Assembly (NCBI GenBank): GCA_021323755.1
Contig: JAJPKJ010000009.1
Location: 124,001-188,000 of the forward strand
Length of the DNA: 64,000 nt
DNA from: Chitinophagales bacterium
Lineage (GTDB): Bacteria; Bacteroidota; Bacteroidia; Chitinophagales; Chitinophagaceae
Direction of reading: 5' to 3'
Shown: positions 36,253 to 42,715 of the stretch, one piece after another
Layout of the letters: every line of letters starts with the position of its first letter
How positions within the stretch are numbered: the first letter of the stretch is position 1
Notes under the pieces: generated by a model
Database searches by the model: none
Told to the model about the DNA's origin: nothing
What the model saw: the letters and a program-made list of their open reading frames with translations, nothing else
Made by a program: the position numbers and the translations under genes

Positions 36253-36691
36253 AATGATCATTTTCGTTACGCGGTAAAATGGCAACAGTCAGCCGGCTGA
36301 TGCAAACCAACTTTTCTTGATTATCAACAATTTTTATTTCCCAGACATGTGTTTTATTACCGAGATGAACCGGGGTAACAGTGCCAACCACAAAACCACT
36401 TTTTGCACTGCGGATATGATTTGCGTTGATCTCCAACCCCACGCAATAATATTTTTCTTTATCAACGACCGATGCAGAGGCAATGCTGCCAATCGTCTCT
36501 GCCAGTGTTACAGAAGCGCCACCATGTAACAAGCCATAGGATTGAATTGTACGATTATCAACGGGCATTGTTGCTTTTAAAAAATTTTCACCGACTTCGG
36601 TGAATTTGATACCAATATATTCAATCATGGTTTGGTTGCCGAATGATTGAAGTTGTTCTGTATTTATCGATTTATCAAACCATATTGACAT
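36218..36691 (-). CDS. PaaI/YdiI-like hotdog-fold thioesterase
   Basis: 157 residues. SYGLLHGGASVTLAETIGSIAS (about residues 50-71) is the hotdog-fold signature with HGG and the catalytic Glu. YYCVGLEINANHIRSAKSGFVVGTV and THVWEIKIVDNQEKLVCISRLTVAIL complete the fold. Members hydrolyse acyl-CoAs such as DHNA-CoA (menaquinone pathway) or phenylacetyl-CoA derivatives. The last dozen residues are encoded in the overlap with the NUDIX gene. It is 2 bp after coaD, so the two genes share a transcript. Confidence 0.88.
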   Translation of the reverse strand: MSIWFDKSINTEQLQSFGNQTMIEYIGIKFTEVGENFLKATMPVDNRTIQSYGLLHGGASVTLAETIGSIASASVVDKEKYYCVGLEINANHIRSAKSGFVVGTVTPVHLGNKTHVWEIKIVDNQEKLVCISRLTVAILPRNENDHFNNNPRRSAHL

Positions 36692-36693
36692 GT

Positions 36694-37167
36694 TCAGCTT
36701 TTTTTGTTTAAAGAATCTGCAACAACTTTTGGAAGAAACTGAGAAGCATCGCCGCCATTACGCAGTACATCCCGCACTAGGGTAGAGGCCACCGAGGTAT
36801 ATTGTGGAAGACAGGTGAGAAAGATTGTTTCTATATTTTTATTCAAACTCCTGTTCATATCTGCAATTGCTTTTTCATATTCAAAATCATTCACGTAACG
36901 GATGCCGCGCAAAATAAAATGAGCATCAACATTTATGCAAGCATTGATCGTCAAGCCGTCGTAAACTATGGCATCCACTTTCGGGTTGTCTTTATAAATC
37001 TCTTTCACCCATCCCAATCTTTGTTCTTCCGAAAACATAGCCTGCTTATTTGCGTTTCGTCCGATGCCGATGACTAATTTATCGAACAATGGAAGGGAAC
37101 GATTTATAATATCCAAATGCCCGATCGTGATCGGATCAAAAGTACCCGGAAATAATGCAATGCGCAT
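36694..37167 (-). CDS. coaD: Pantetheine-phosphate adenylyltransferase
   Basis: 157 residues, standard length. FPGTFDPITIGHLDII at the start contains the nucleotidyltransferase TxGH motif. LVIGIGRNANKQ, VDAIVYDGLTINAC, LRGIRYVNDFEYE and VASTLVRDVLRNGGDAS are all CoaD blocks, the last being the ISSTxVR equivalent. It transfers AMP from ATP to 4'-phosphopantetheine, the penultimate step of coenzyme A synthesis. The thioesterase gene follows 2 bp downstream. Confidence 0.96.
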   Translation of the reverse strand: MRIALFPGTFDPITIGHLDIINRSLPLFDKLVIGIGRNANKQAMFSEEQRLGWVKEIYKDNPKVDAIVYDGLTINACINVDAHFILRGIRYVNDFEYEKAIADMNRSLNKNIETIFLTCLPQYTSVASTLVRDVLRNGGDASQFLPKVVADSLNKKS

Positions 37168-37348
37168 GCGATTTAATTTACGATTTTAGGTATGTGATCT
37201 CTGGTTTCCGATTTAACCCCACAAATTCTTAATTGCTAATCATTGATTTATTTATTGTCAACCATTGTCCCGATTTCGGCAGCGTTGGTCACGATACCGT
37301 TTAGGCAACAATTGCCGGAAATATGAAAAAAAAATCAGCTATTCTGCG

Positions 37349-38281
37349 TTAGTTTTCCGTTTTTCCACCGGCAAGCAAATACAAGACAGCCATTCTAACG
37401 GCAACCCCATTTTCTACCTGCTGCAAAATTATTGATTGTTTACTATCGGCGGCATCACTATCTAATTCAACACCACGATTGATCGGACCAGGATGCATAA
37501 TAATGATCTCTTTTTTCAGGCTATCGAGCAATTTCTTATTAACACCATATGCCAGACTGTATTCGCGCAGTGAAGAAAACAAAACCTGGTTTTGTCTTTC
37601 TAACTGAATGCGCAATACGTTTGCAACATCACACCATTCCAAAGCTTTTTTAAGATCGTATTCTACGCGAATATCAAAAGCCTGCTGAATATATTTGGGA
37701 ATTAAGGTTGGAGGTCCGGCAACAGTTATTTCAGCACCCATTTTTTTTAGCAGATGAATATTGCTTAAGGCCACGCGCGAGTGCATAATATCGCCGATGA
37801 TCGCTACTTTTTTCCCTTCCAGCGTTCCTAATTTTTCACGAATGGAGAATGCATCGAGCAATGCCTGCGTTGGATGCTCATTGATCCCGTCGCCGGCATT
37901 TACAATGGCTGCAGGAATGTGTTTGGCCAAAAAATGGGGAGCGCCGCTTGCGCTGTGGCGCATCACCACCATATCCACTTTCATGGATAAAATATTATTC
38001 ACCGTATCCAATAATGTTTCGCCTTTGGAGACGGACGATGCAGATGCGGTAAAATTAATCGTGTCTGCAGACAATCTTTTTTCAGCCAACTCAAAAGAAA
38101 TCCTGGTGCGCGTGGAATTTTCATAAAACAAGTTTACGATGGTCACATCGCGTAAGGTTGGCACTTTCTTTATCGGTCGCTGTAAAACTTCTTTGAATTG
38201 AGTGGCAGTATCTAAAATGAGTTGAATATCGGTAGGCGCGAGATCTCTAATGCCAAGAAGATGTCTGGTGCTTAGTTGCAT
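37349..38281 (-). CDS. pyrB: Aspartate carbamoyltransferase, catalytic subunit
   Basis: 310 residues. FYENSTRTRISFE (STRTR at about 56-60) binds carbamoyl phosphate. VVMRHSASGAP, AGDGINEHPTQALLDAFSI, VAIIGDIMHSRVA and IMHPGPINRGVE are all present, so the enzyme is complete. It makes carbamoyl aspartate, the first committed step of pyrimidine synthesis. In many bacteria pyrR lies directly upstream; here pyrR is 2.4 kb away on the same strand with other genes in between. Confidence 0.97.
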   Translation of the reverse strand: MQLSTRHLLGIRDLAPTDIQLILDTATQFKEVLQRPIKKVPTLRDVTIVNLFYENSTRTRISFELAEKRLSADTINFTASASSVSKGETLLDTVNNILSMKVDMVVMRHSASGAPHFLAKHIPAAIVNAGDGINEHPTQALLDAFSIREKLGTLEGKKVAIIGDIMHSRVALSNIHLLKKMGAEITVAGPPTLIPKYIQQAFDIRVEYDLKKALEWCDVANVLRIQLERQNQVLFSSLREYSLAYGVNKKLLDSLKKEIIIMHPGPINRGVELDSDAADSKQSIILQQVENGVAVRMAVLYLLAGGKTEN

Positions 38282-38334
38282 TAAAAAGCGAAATTAGGGG
38301 AAAAGATTGAATTTATTTTAAAATCTCAAAAGTC

Positions 38335-38358
38335 GGTAATGACGCGTTTTGAAATTAT
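38335..38358 (+). repeat. Left copy of 24-nt inverted repeat flanking the pyrR-pyrB insert
   Basis: Starts GGTAATGACGCG and ends TTTTGAAATTAT. It matches the reverse complement of 40635-40658 at 22 of 24 positions. It lies 54 bp upstream of the pyrB start. Confidence 0.75.
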
Positions 38359-38373
38359 TTGAAATATGTTCGT

Positions 38374-38817
38374 CTACCTTTTAAATATTGTATGTTCTTT
38401 GATATAGTCATAATATCCGCGATCAGGATTTATGCCGGCCGAGCCGGAGTCTCTTGCATGCCCTTTGCTTCCTACCCATTCTATACTTTGAGATGCATTG
38501 ATGTTTAGCGTATCACCTAGTTTTCTTGGGGAGGCATAATCATAGACTTCAGCACTCTTGCCTTTAATTATACAGAAATAAAATTCTACAGAATCTCTAG
38601 GATCATAATTTTGCACATTCGAATTCAGAATCTCTAATCTAAGAATGCCATAATTATGGTTGCTGGGAATCTCTATAATCTTTGTTATTACACCCGAAAA
38701 AATAAGATGAGTTTGTTCGAATGATGATTTGTTTCGAGCACGTTCTATACCCCACCGATTCACCCAATACCCAAACCAAATAATGCCAACAATAATAAGG
38801 ATAAGGAATCGCCTCAT
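38374..38817 (-). CDS. Hypothetical single-pass membrane protein
   Basis: 147 residues. The N-terminus RRFLILIIVGIIWFGYWVN is one membrane helix or uncleaved signal. The rest (LIFSGVITKIIEIPSNHNYGILRLEIL, SVEFYFCIIKGKSAEVYDYA) looks like a small beta-rich domain, possibly exposed outside the cytoplasm, and ends with a basic HTIFKR. I recognise no family. It lies inside the segment bounded by the 24-nt inverted repeat between pyrB and pyrR, on their strand. Confidence 0.6.
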   Translation of the reverse strand: MRRFLILIIVGIIWFGYWVNRWGIERARNKSSFEQTHLIFSGVITKIIEIPSNHNYGILRLEILNSNVQNYDPRDSVEFYFCIIKGKSAEVYDYASPRKLGDTLNINASQSIEWVGSKGHARDSGSAGINPDRGYYDYIKEHTIFKR

Positions 38818-38923
38818 AGATCAATATTTTGTCGGGTTGGTTAAATGTGGCAATTAAAGTTAGCAATTATTTAGTTTCACTTATTTTCTTGTATGAGCCT
38901 CTTTTATTAGGCGCTTCGACTGG

Positions 38924-38940
38924 AACTAAGTTAGCAATAT
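38924..38940 (+). repeat. Left copy of 17-bp inner inverted repeat
   Basis: AACTAAGTTAGCAATAT, an exact reverse-complement match to 39756-39772. The core AAGTTAGCAAT also occurs at 38857-38867 in the same direction. Confidence 0.7.
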
Positions 38941-38962
38941 CTTCAAAAGTCGTTACTTTTAA

Positions 38963-38988
38963 GAAAAAACTGCCTGTATTTTAGGCAG
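38963..38988 (-). terminator. Rho-independent terminator (minus strand)
   Basis: CTGCCT (38970-38975), 7-nt loop, AGGCAG (38983-38988). On the minus strand it is followed by six T. The nearest upstream gene on that strand is pyrR, 1.7 kb away, so it terminates no close gene and may be a relic within the insert. Confidence 0.5.
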
Positions 38989-39092
38989 AATAGAATTAGT
39001 CTATATTCAACTAGCGCTTTGATGTTATAATTTTTATAAGGAAACAATTTTTCCTTCTGTCATTCTATCAATAAATCTATGTTGCGGAAACT

Positions 39093-39527
39093 ATGCGACT
39101 GAAAAAAATGACAATTTTATTTTTAGCTTCACTTCCAGTAGCAGTTGGAATTTTGTGCAATACTTGTTTTTCCTTGCGTGCATATAGAAAAGATTTGCTT
39201 TCTGATAACAAAGACCTCATTGATAATGCTTGTTTTAAGTTGGGAGAAATAAAGGATACTGCCGCGGTGAAACTATTATTAACGAAAATCTTAGACCCGA
39301 GAATGTCGACAGATTTTAGGTTTAAGGGAATGACCGTGAACTATTGTAAGCTTTCTGCATTACAGAAGATTTCCGGAGTTGGAAAAGGGATTAAGCTCGA
39401 CCAATTTAAAGTTGACACTCTCACAACAATTTTTTATATCGATTGGGCGATAAAAAGCGGTTACATTAAAAGCAGAGAAGAAGTTGATATCTACTTCTAC
39501 AAAGAGGGACTGCATATCAAAAATTGA
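39093..39527 (+). CDS. Hypothetical exported HEAT-like repeat protein
   Basis: 144 residues. The N-terminus (MTILFLASLPVAVGILCNTC) is hydrophobic and probably an export signal, perhaps with a lipobox-like LCNTC. The section YRKDLLSDNKDLIDNACFKLGEIKDTAAVKLLL resembles one HEAT-type helix pair, where a unit loses or gains by 'lifting' a repeat of about 30 residues. The rest is unassigned. It is AT-rich and lies between the two 17-bp inverted repeat copies. Confidence 0.55.
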   Translation: MRLKKMTILFLASLPVAVGILCNTCFSLRAYRKDLLSDNKDLIDNACFKLGEIKDTAAVKLLLTKILDPRMSTDFRFKGMTVNYCKLSALQKISGVGKGIKLDQFKVDTLTTIFYIDWAIKSGYIKSREEVDIYFYKEGLHIKN

Positions 39528-39600
39528 TTCTTATTTCAAAACCTGAATGGGGATACGCATTTCCGTTAATTATGTAAATGATGGGCACTAACTATTTATT

Positions 39601-39668
39601 GTGGTCAAATACTTCCGGCGGATCATGATCATGCAAATCGGCGCCAGGTGGTCAAGGTCCTCCGGCGC
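39601..39668. mobile_element. Possible IS21-family terminus relic
   Basis: Two imperfect direct repeats, GTGGTCAAATACTTCCGGCGG's first 20 bases at 39601-39620 and a 21-bp copy at 39648-39668, share 16 of 21 positions and are 47 bp apart. Tandem copies of about 20 bp at each end are characteristic of IS21-family elements, and the GTGGTCAA...TCCGGCG wording resembles such ends as I remember them. No istA/istB transposase gene is present in the window. Confidence 0.4.
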
Positions 39669-39755
39669 TAACTCGAACCCAATAGAACTGAAAAATTATC
39701 AGAATTTGCCGAAAATTTTAACCTAATTCTGTCCAAGAATTAAGGGGTCGATACA

Positions 39756-39772
39756 ATATTGCTAACTTAGTT
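39756..39772 (-). repeat. Right copy of 17-bp inner inverted repeat
   Basis: ATATTGCTAACTTAGTT, the exact reverse complement of 38924-38940, 816 bp downstream of it. The two copies enclose the HEAT-like gene and the IS21-like relic. Confidence 0.7.
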
Positions 39773-39843
39773 GTTATTGAAGCATCTAAGAAAAGAGATA
39801 AATATAAACACACCAACAAATAACCAAAACAAGAAACTAGAAT

Positions 39844-40596
39844 ATGGAAGTACACCACCACCCTGACCTGCATCATAGACCCAAAAAATGGAAGGAATAT
39901 CTATTAGAATTCTTAATGATATTTCTTGCTGTGACACTTGGTTTTTTTGCAGAGAATATACGCGAATCTTTAGTGGAACAGAATAAGGAAAAGCAGTTTA
40001 TTTTATCAATGATTGAAGACTTGAAGTCAGATACTATCATATTTCGCCAAAACATTGATAACTGGTATGGAAACACAATCCAGATAGATACATTGGTGGC
40101 CTTATTAACTAATGCCGATATTAAAAATAAATCAGGACGTATCTATAATCTGGAAAGAGTAGCTACTCGCAATATTACTCTACCATTTTACAATAGTCGC
40201 ACATTTGAGCAAATGAAAAATTCAGGGAGTCTCACGCTCATACGAAAGGCAGCAATAGCAAATGCAATTACGAATTATTATAATAGCATCAGGAGGCTCG
40301 ATGAATTTAGAGCCCTTTTTAGTGGAACTCATGAACAATTGATAAAAGATGAATACCTGATTTTCGACAGTTACACTCTTTTTCAAACAAAGCAGAAGAG
40401 ACCGTACAAATTGCTAACCATCACTGGAAACCCTTCATTTACCAAGTTCGACACAAAAGATTTTAATCAGTATCTGGCTCGTCTTAACCGCTATTATACC
40501 TTGAATCTGGTTATATTAGATTGGGTAGCGAATTATTACCTCCCTGCAACAAAAAAACTGCTTTCCTTATTACAAACTAATTACGGAAATGAATGA
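39844..40596 (+). CDS. His-rich membrane-anchored protein of a Bacteroidota-specific family
   Basis: 250 residues. The start MEVHHHPDLHHRPKKWKEYL is His-rich and basic, followed by one membrane helix (LLEFLMIFLAVTLGFFAEN) and then long helices (NKEKQFILSMIEDLKSDTIIF..., RKAAIANAITNYYNSIRRL). The combination of an HHH-type leader, EFLMIFLAVTLGF and RESL/EQNKEKQF is a recurrent, still poorly described family in Chitinophagaceae as I remember it. Probably the helical part is outside or beneath the inner membrane; direction uncertain. Function unknown. It sits at the pyrR end of the inserted segment. Confidence 0.68.
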   Translation: MEVHHHPDLHHRPKKWKEYLLEFLMIFLAVTLGFFAENIRESLVEQNKEKQFILSMIEDLKSDTIIFRQNIDNWYGNTIQIDTLVALLTNADIKNKSGRIYNLERVATRNITLPFYNSRTFEQMKNSGSLTLIRKAAIANAITNYYNSIRRLDEFRALFSGTHEQLIKDEYLIFDSYTLFQTKQKRPYKLLTITGNPSFTKFDTKDFNQYLARLNRYYTLNLVILDWVANYYLPATKKLLSLLQTNYGNE

Positions 40597-40634
40597 AGAA
40601 AAGCACGAACGCACAACATTCGGTTTGCCGCTGG

Positions 40635-40658
40635 ATAATTTCAAAATGCGTCACTACC
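40635..40658 (-). repeat. Right copy of 24-nt inverted repeat flanking the pyrR-pyrB insert
   Basis: On the plus strand starts ATAATTTCAAAA and ends TGCGTCACTACC; reverse complement of 38335-38358 with two mismatches. It lies 63 bp past the pyrR stop, outside the third inserted gene. Confidence 0.75.
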
Positions 40659-40720
40659 CAAAAGTCGGGAGATGCCCATTTCTGCATGCTGGTCACCGGT
40701 AACCGGCAATCATGATTTTT

Positions 40721-41290
40721 TTATACTAATGCCACCTGCTCTTCTCCATCTTTTTCTTTCCAAAAGACTTTTACTTTTTGTGAAATGATCGAATCGATGG
40801 ATTTGCCGATATAATCTGCCTGTATGGGTAATTGGCGACTAAATCTTCTGTCAATTAAAATACACAATTCAACTTTGGATGGTCTGCCATAATCGAGCAG
40901 TGCGTCAAGCGCCGCGCGGATGGTTCTGCCCGTATATAATACATCATCAATTAAGATGACATTTTTATTTTCGATCGAAAAAGGAATATTGGTTTGATTG
41001 ACATTATGCAAACCCTGTCGCACATCATCACGGTAAAAAGTGATATCTAATTTGCCATAACAGATCTTTTCGCCAGGCAGTTGTTTTTTTATTTCTGCGA
41101 CAATTCTGTCAGAAAAAAATATTCCTCTTGGCTGAAGCCCGATTAAGACGGTGTTTGCAAGATCAATATGATTTTCGAGCAATTGATTGCTTAACCGCTG
41201 AATGGTAAAAGCCAATTGTTGTTCGCTGAGAATGGTTTTCAAAAATGAAAATTTGTATAAAAATAATTCAAACGCTTTTAATATAAACAA
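40721..41290 (-). CDS. pyrR: PyrR: pyrimidine regulator / uracil phosphoribosyltransferase
   Basis: 189 residues from ATG 41290. A TTG at 41242 would start MKTILSEQQ, closer to typical PyrR proteins (about 175 residues), so the first 16 residues may not be translated. RLSNQLLENH, LIGLQPRGIFFSDRI, YGKLDITFYRDD and the PRPP loop VILIDDVLYTGRTIRAAL define PyrR. In firmicutes it binds pyr mRNA to control attenuation and also has weak uracil phosphoribosyltransferase activity; whether it binds RNA here is unknown. pyrB lies downstream but behind the inserted segment. Confidence 0.92.
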   Translation of the reverse strand: MFILKAFELFLYKFSFLKTILSEQQLAFTIQRLSNQLLENHIDLANTVLIGLQPRGIFFSDRIVAEIKKQLPGEKICYGKLDITFYRDDVRQGLHNVNQTNIPFSIENKNVILIDDVLYTGRTIRAALDALLDYGRPSKVELCILIDRRFSRQLPIQADYIGKSIDSIISQKVKVFWKEKDGEEQVALV

Positions 41291-41321
41291 ATAAAAAAGC
41301 TGCTATTGGATAGCAGCTTTT
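41291..41321 (-). terminator. Rho-independent terminator of outer-membrane protein gene
   Basis: AAAAGCTGCTA (41295-41305), loop TTGGA, TAGCAGCTTTT (41311-41321), 11-bp stem. On the minus strand it is followed by TTTTTTAT. It ends the transcript of the beta-barrel gene and lies flush against the pyrR ATG at 41290, supporting a separate pyrR start. Confidence 0.85.
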
Positions 41322-41347
41322 ACAATACAATAAAAATTCAGGTGATT

Positions 41348-41941
41348 TTATTTTTTCTTCGATTGACCAAATAAATAGAATAACCCAATTTGGATAACCC
41401 CGTTCTTTAGCGTTCCGGTACTTCCGCCACTTGTGGTTTTTTCAATATTGGTTAATCCAAGATTATATCTTGCATCAATACCAACATTTGCAGTGGTTAA
41501 AAAGCCAACACCGAAAGCCCATGAAAAATCTACGGATTGGGCTTGTGATTTGAGATCAACGCTTACACCCTGTGATTCAGCTTTAGCGCTTAATAAAAAC
41601 CCAATTTGTGGACCTGTCTGAACGAAAAAGCCGGAGGATGTTGTGTACTTCAGCAGGACAGGCACATTAATATATCCCAGTTTGTATGCACCCGTTTCGC
41701 TGTTCTGATTAAATTTTGCACCTTGATCAGAATAGTAAACTTCTGGTTGAACACTAAATGCATCTGTAACGGAAAATTGAGCCAATGCTCCTACATGGAA
41801 ACTGACTCTGATCGAGTTTCCAGATGCATCAGAACCGGAGAGATTAGCGAGATTAAAACCGGCTTTTGCACCAAAATTAACCTGCGCTTGGGTGAGAGAA
41901 AATGAAATGGCTGCGATCAACAATAAAATTGATTTTTTCAT
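41348..41941 (-). CDS. Porin-like outer-membrane beta-barrel protein
   Basis: 197 residues. Signal peptide MKKSILLLIAAISFSLTQAQ. VNFGAKAGFNLANLSGSDAS at the mature N-terminus, then VGALAQFSVTDAFSVQPEVYYSDQGAKF and SWAFGVGFLTTANVGIDARYN, match the OMP_b-brl_2 (porin family, PorT-like) group of small Bacteroidota barrels. It ends in an aromatic-rich strand with a Lys tail. Expected in the outer membrane; role unknown. A strong terminator follows. TTG and TAACTTTT boxes lie just ahead of the start. Confidence 0.82.
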   Translation of the reverse strand: MKKSILLLIAAISFSLTQAQVNFGAKAGFNLANLSGSDASGNSIRVSFHVGALAQFSVTDAFSVQPEVYYSDQGAKFNQNSETGAYKLGYINVPVLLKYTTSSGFFVQTGPQIGFLLSAKAESQGVSVDLKSQAQSVDFSWAFGVGFLTTANVGIDARYNLGLTNIEKTTSGGSTGTLKNGVIQIGLFYLFGQSKKK

Positions 41942-42020
41942 AAGTCATATTTTTGTGTTAGGAATAAAAAAAGTTAAGCGTGATTTTGATATTATTACAA
42001 CGGAGTAGTTGTAAAAGAAA

Positions 42021-42046
42021 GAGCCGATATGAGAATATATCAGCTC
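42021..42046 (-). terminator. Hairpin after second outer-membrane protein gene
   Basis: GAGC-C-GATAT (42021-42030) pairs with ATATC-A-GCTC (42037-42046) with one mismatch. On the minus strand GGCTC is followed by TTTCTTTT. It is consistent with a terminator for the gene ending at 42068. Confidence 0.6.
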
Positions 42047-42067
42047 CTGAAATTATTTTCTTAAATA

Positions 42068-42595
42068 TTACTTGCCGCTATTAAATTTATAAATAAAGGA
42101 AAGATCAAGATGATTTAGACTTCCGCCCGTTACTGAAACACCGTTATACCCAAGAGCTACCTGGAATTTATCTGCATTATATCCAACTTGCGGAAAATAA
42201 TCAAGTCCACTATTGCCACTGCTGCTACCAGTATTGGTAAAAACTCCGTATCCCAATTGAATCCCGACGAAGAAATTCTCAGAAGGATAAAATCTTGCAC
42301 CAACCAAAATAGGAATAAGTCCAACACTTGGCGCATTACCCGTTCCGTCGCCATATGATTTTCCAAAAAAGTCAGCATATCCAATAGATCCAACCCCGGA
42401 AATTTGATCAGTAAACATTTTTTCAGCCTGTAGTTTTACTCCAATGCCAAGTGACCAATAAGTACCAAAATTACCTGTAGGAAGTCCTAAATTTACACCT
42501 CCTCCAAAAACAACACCATCGCTTGTTTTTGATTGAGCATTAACAGAAATAATTGAAGTGGTAAAAACGGCAAGAATCAACAATAGCTTCTTCAT
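42068..42595 (-). CDS. Outer-membrane beta-barrel protein
   Basis: 175 residues. Signal peptide MKKLLLILAVFTTSIISVNAQ. Mature part has VVFGGGVNLGLPTGNFGTYW, GVGSIGYADFFGKSYGDG, GARFYPSENFFVGIQLGYGVF and ends LSFIYKF plus a short tail, alternating Gly-aromatic strands of a small barrel, distinct in sequence from the adjacent porin-like protein. Function unknown. The promoter candidate is TTG-N20-TATCTTAG at 42624-42654. Confidence 0.78.
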   Translation of the reverse strand: MKKLLLILAVFTTSIISVNAQSKTSDGVVFGGGVNLGLPTGNFGTYWSLGIGVKLQAEKMFTDQISGVGSIGYADFFGKSYGDGTGNAPSVGLIPILVGARFYPSENFFVGIQLGYGVFTNTGSSSGNSGLDYFPQVGYNADKFQVALGYNGVSVTGGSLNHLDLSFIYKFNSGK

Positions 42596-42623
42596 AAGTT
42601 TTATTTTTTGGTTTAAAGATGCG

Positions 42624-42654
42624 CTAAGATATGCTTCATTTTTCGTATTAACAA
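42624..42654 (-). promoter_or_regulatory. Bacteroidota sigma-A-type promoter candidate
   Basis: On the minus strand TTG (42654-42652), a 20-bp spacer and TATCTTAG (42631-42624), one mismatch from TAnnTTTG. It lies about 28 bp ahead of the outer-membrane protein ATG at 42595. Confidence 0.45.
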
Positions 42655-42715
42655 TAGTACAATCAGGTAATTATTTAAGCTACATTCACTTAAATTCACT
42701 ACATTAATGGGTAGT

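Noticed and set aside
38282-40720. The inserted segment as a defence or toxin-antitoxin island
   Set aside because: No nuclease, helicase, methylase, toxin fold or paired overlapping genes are visible.
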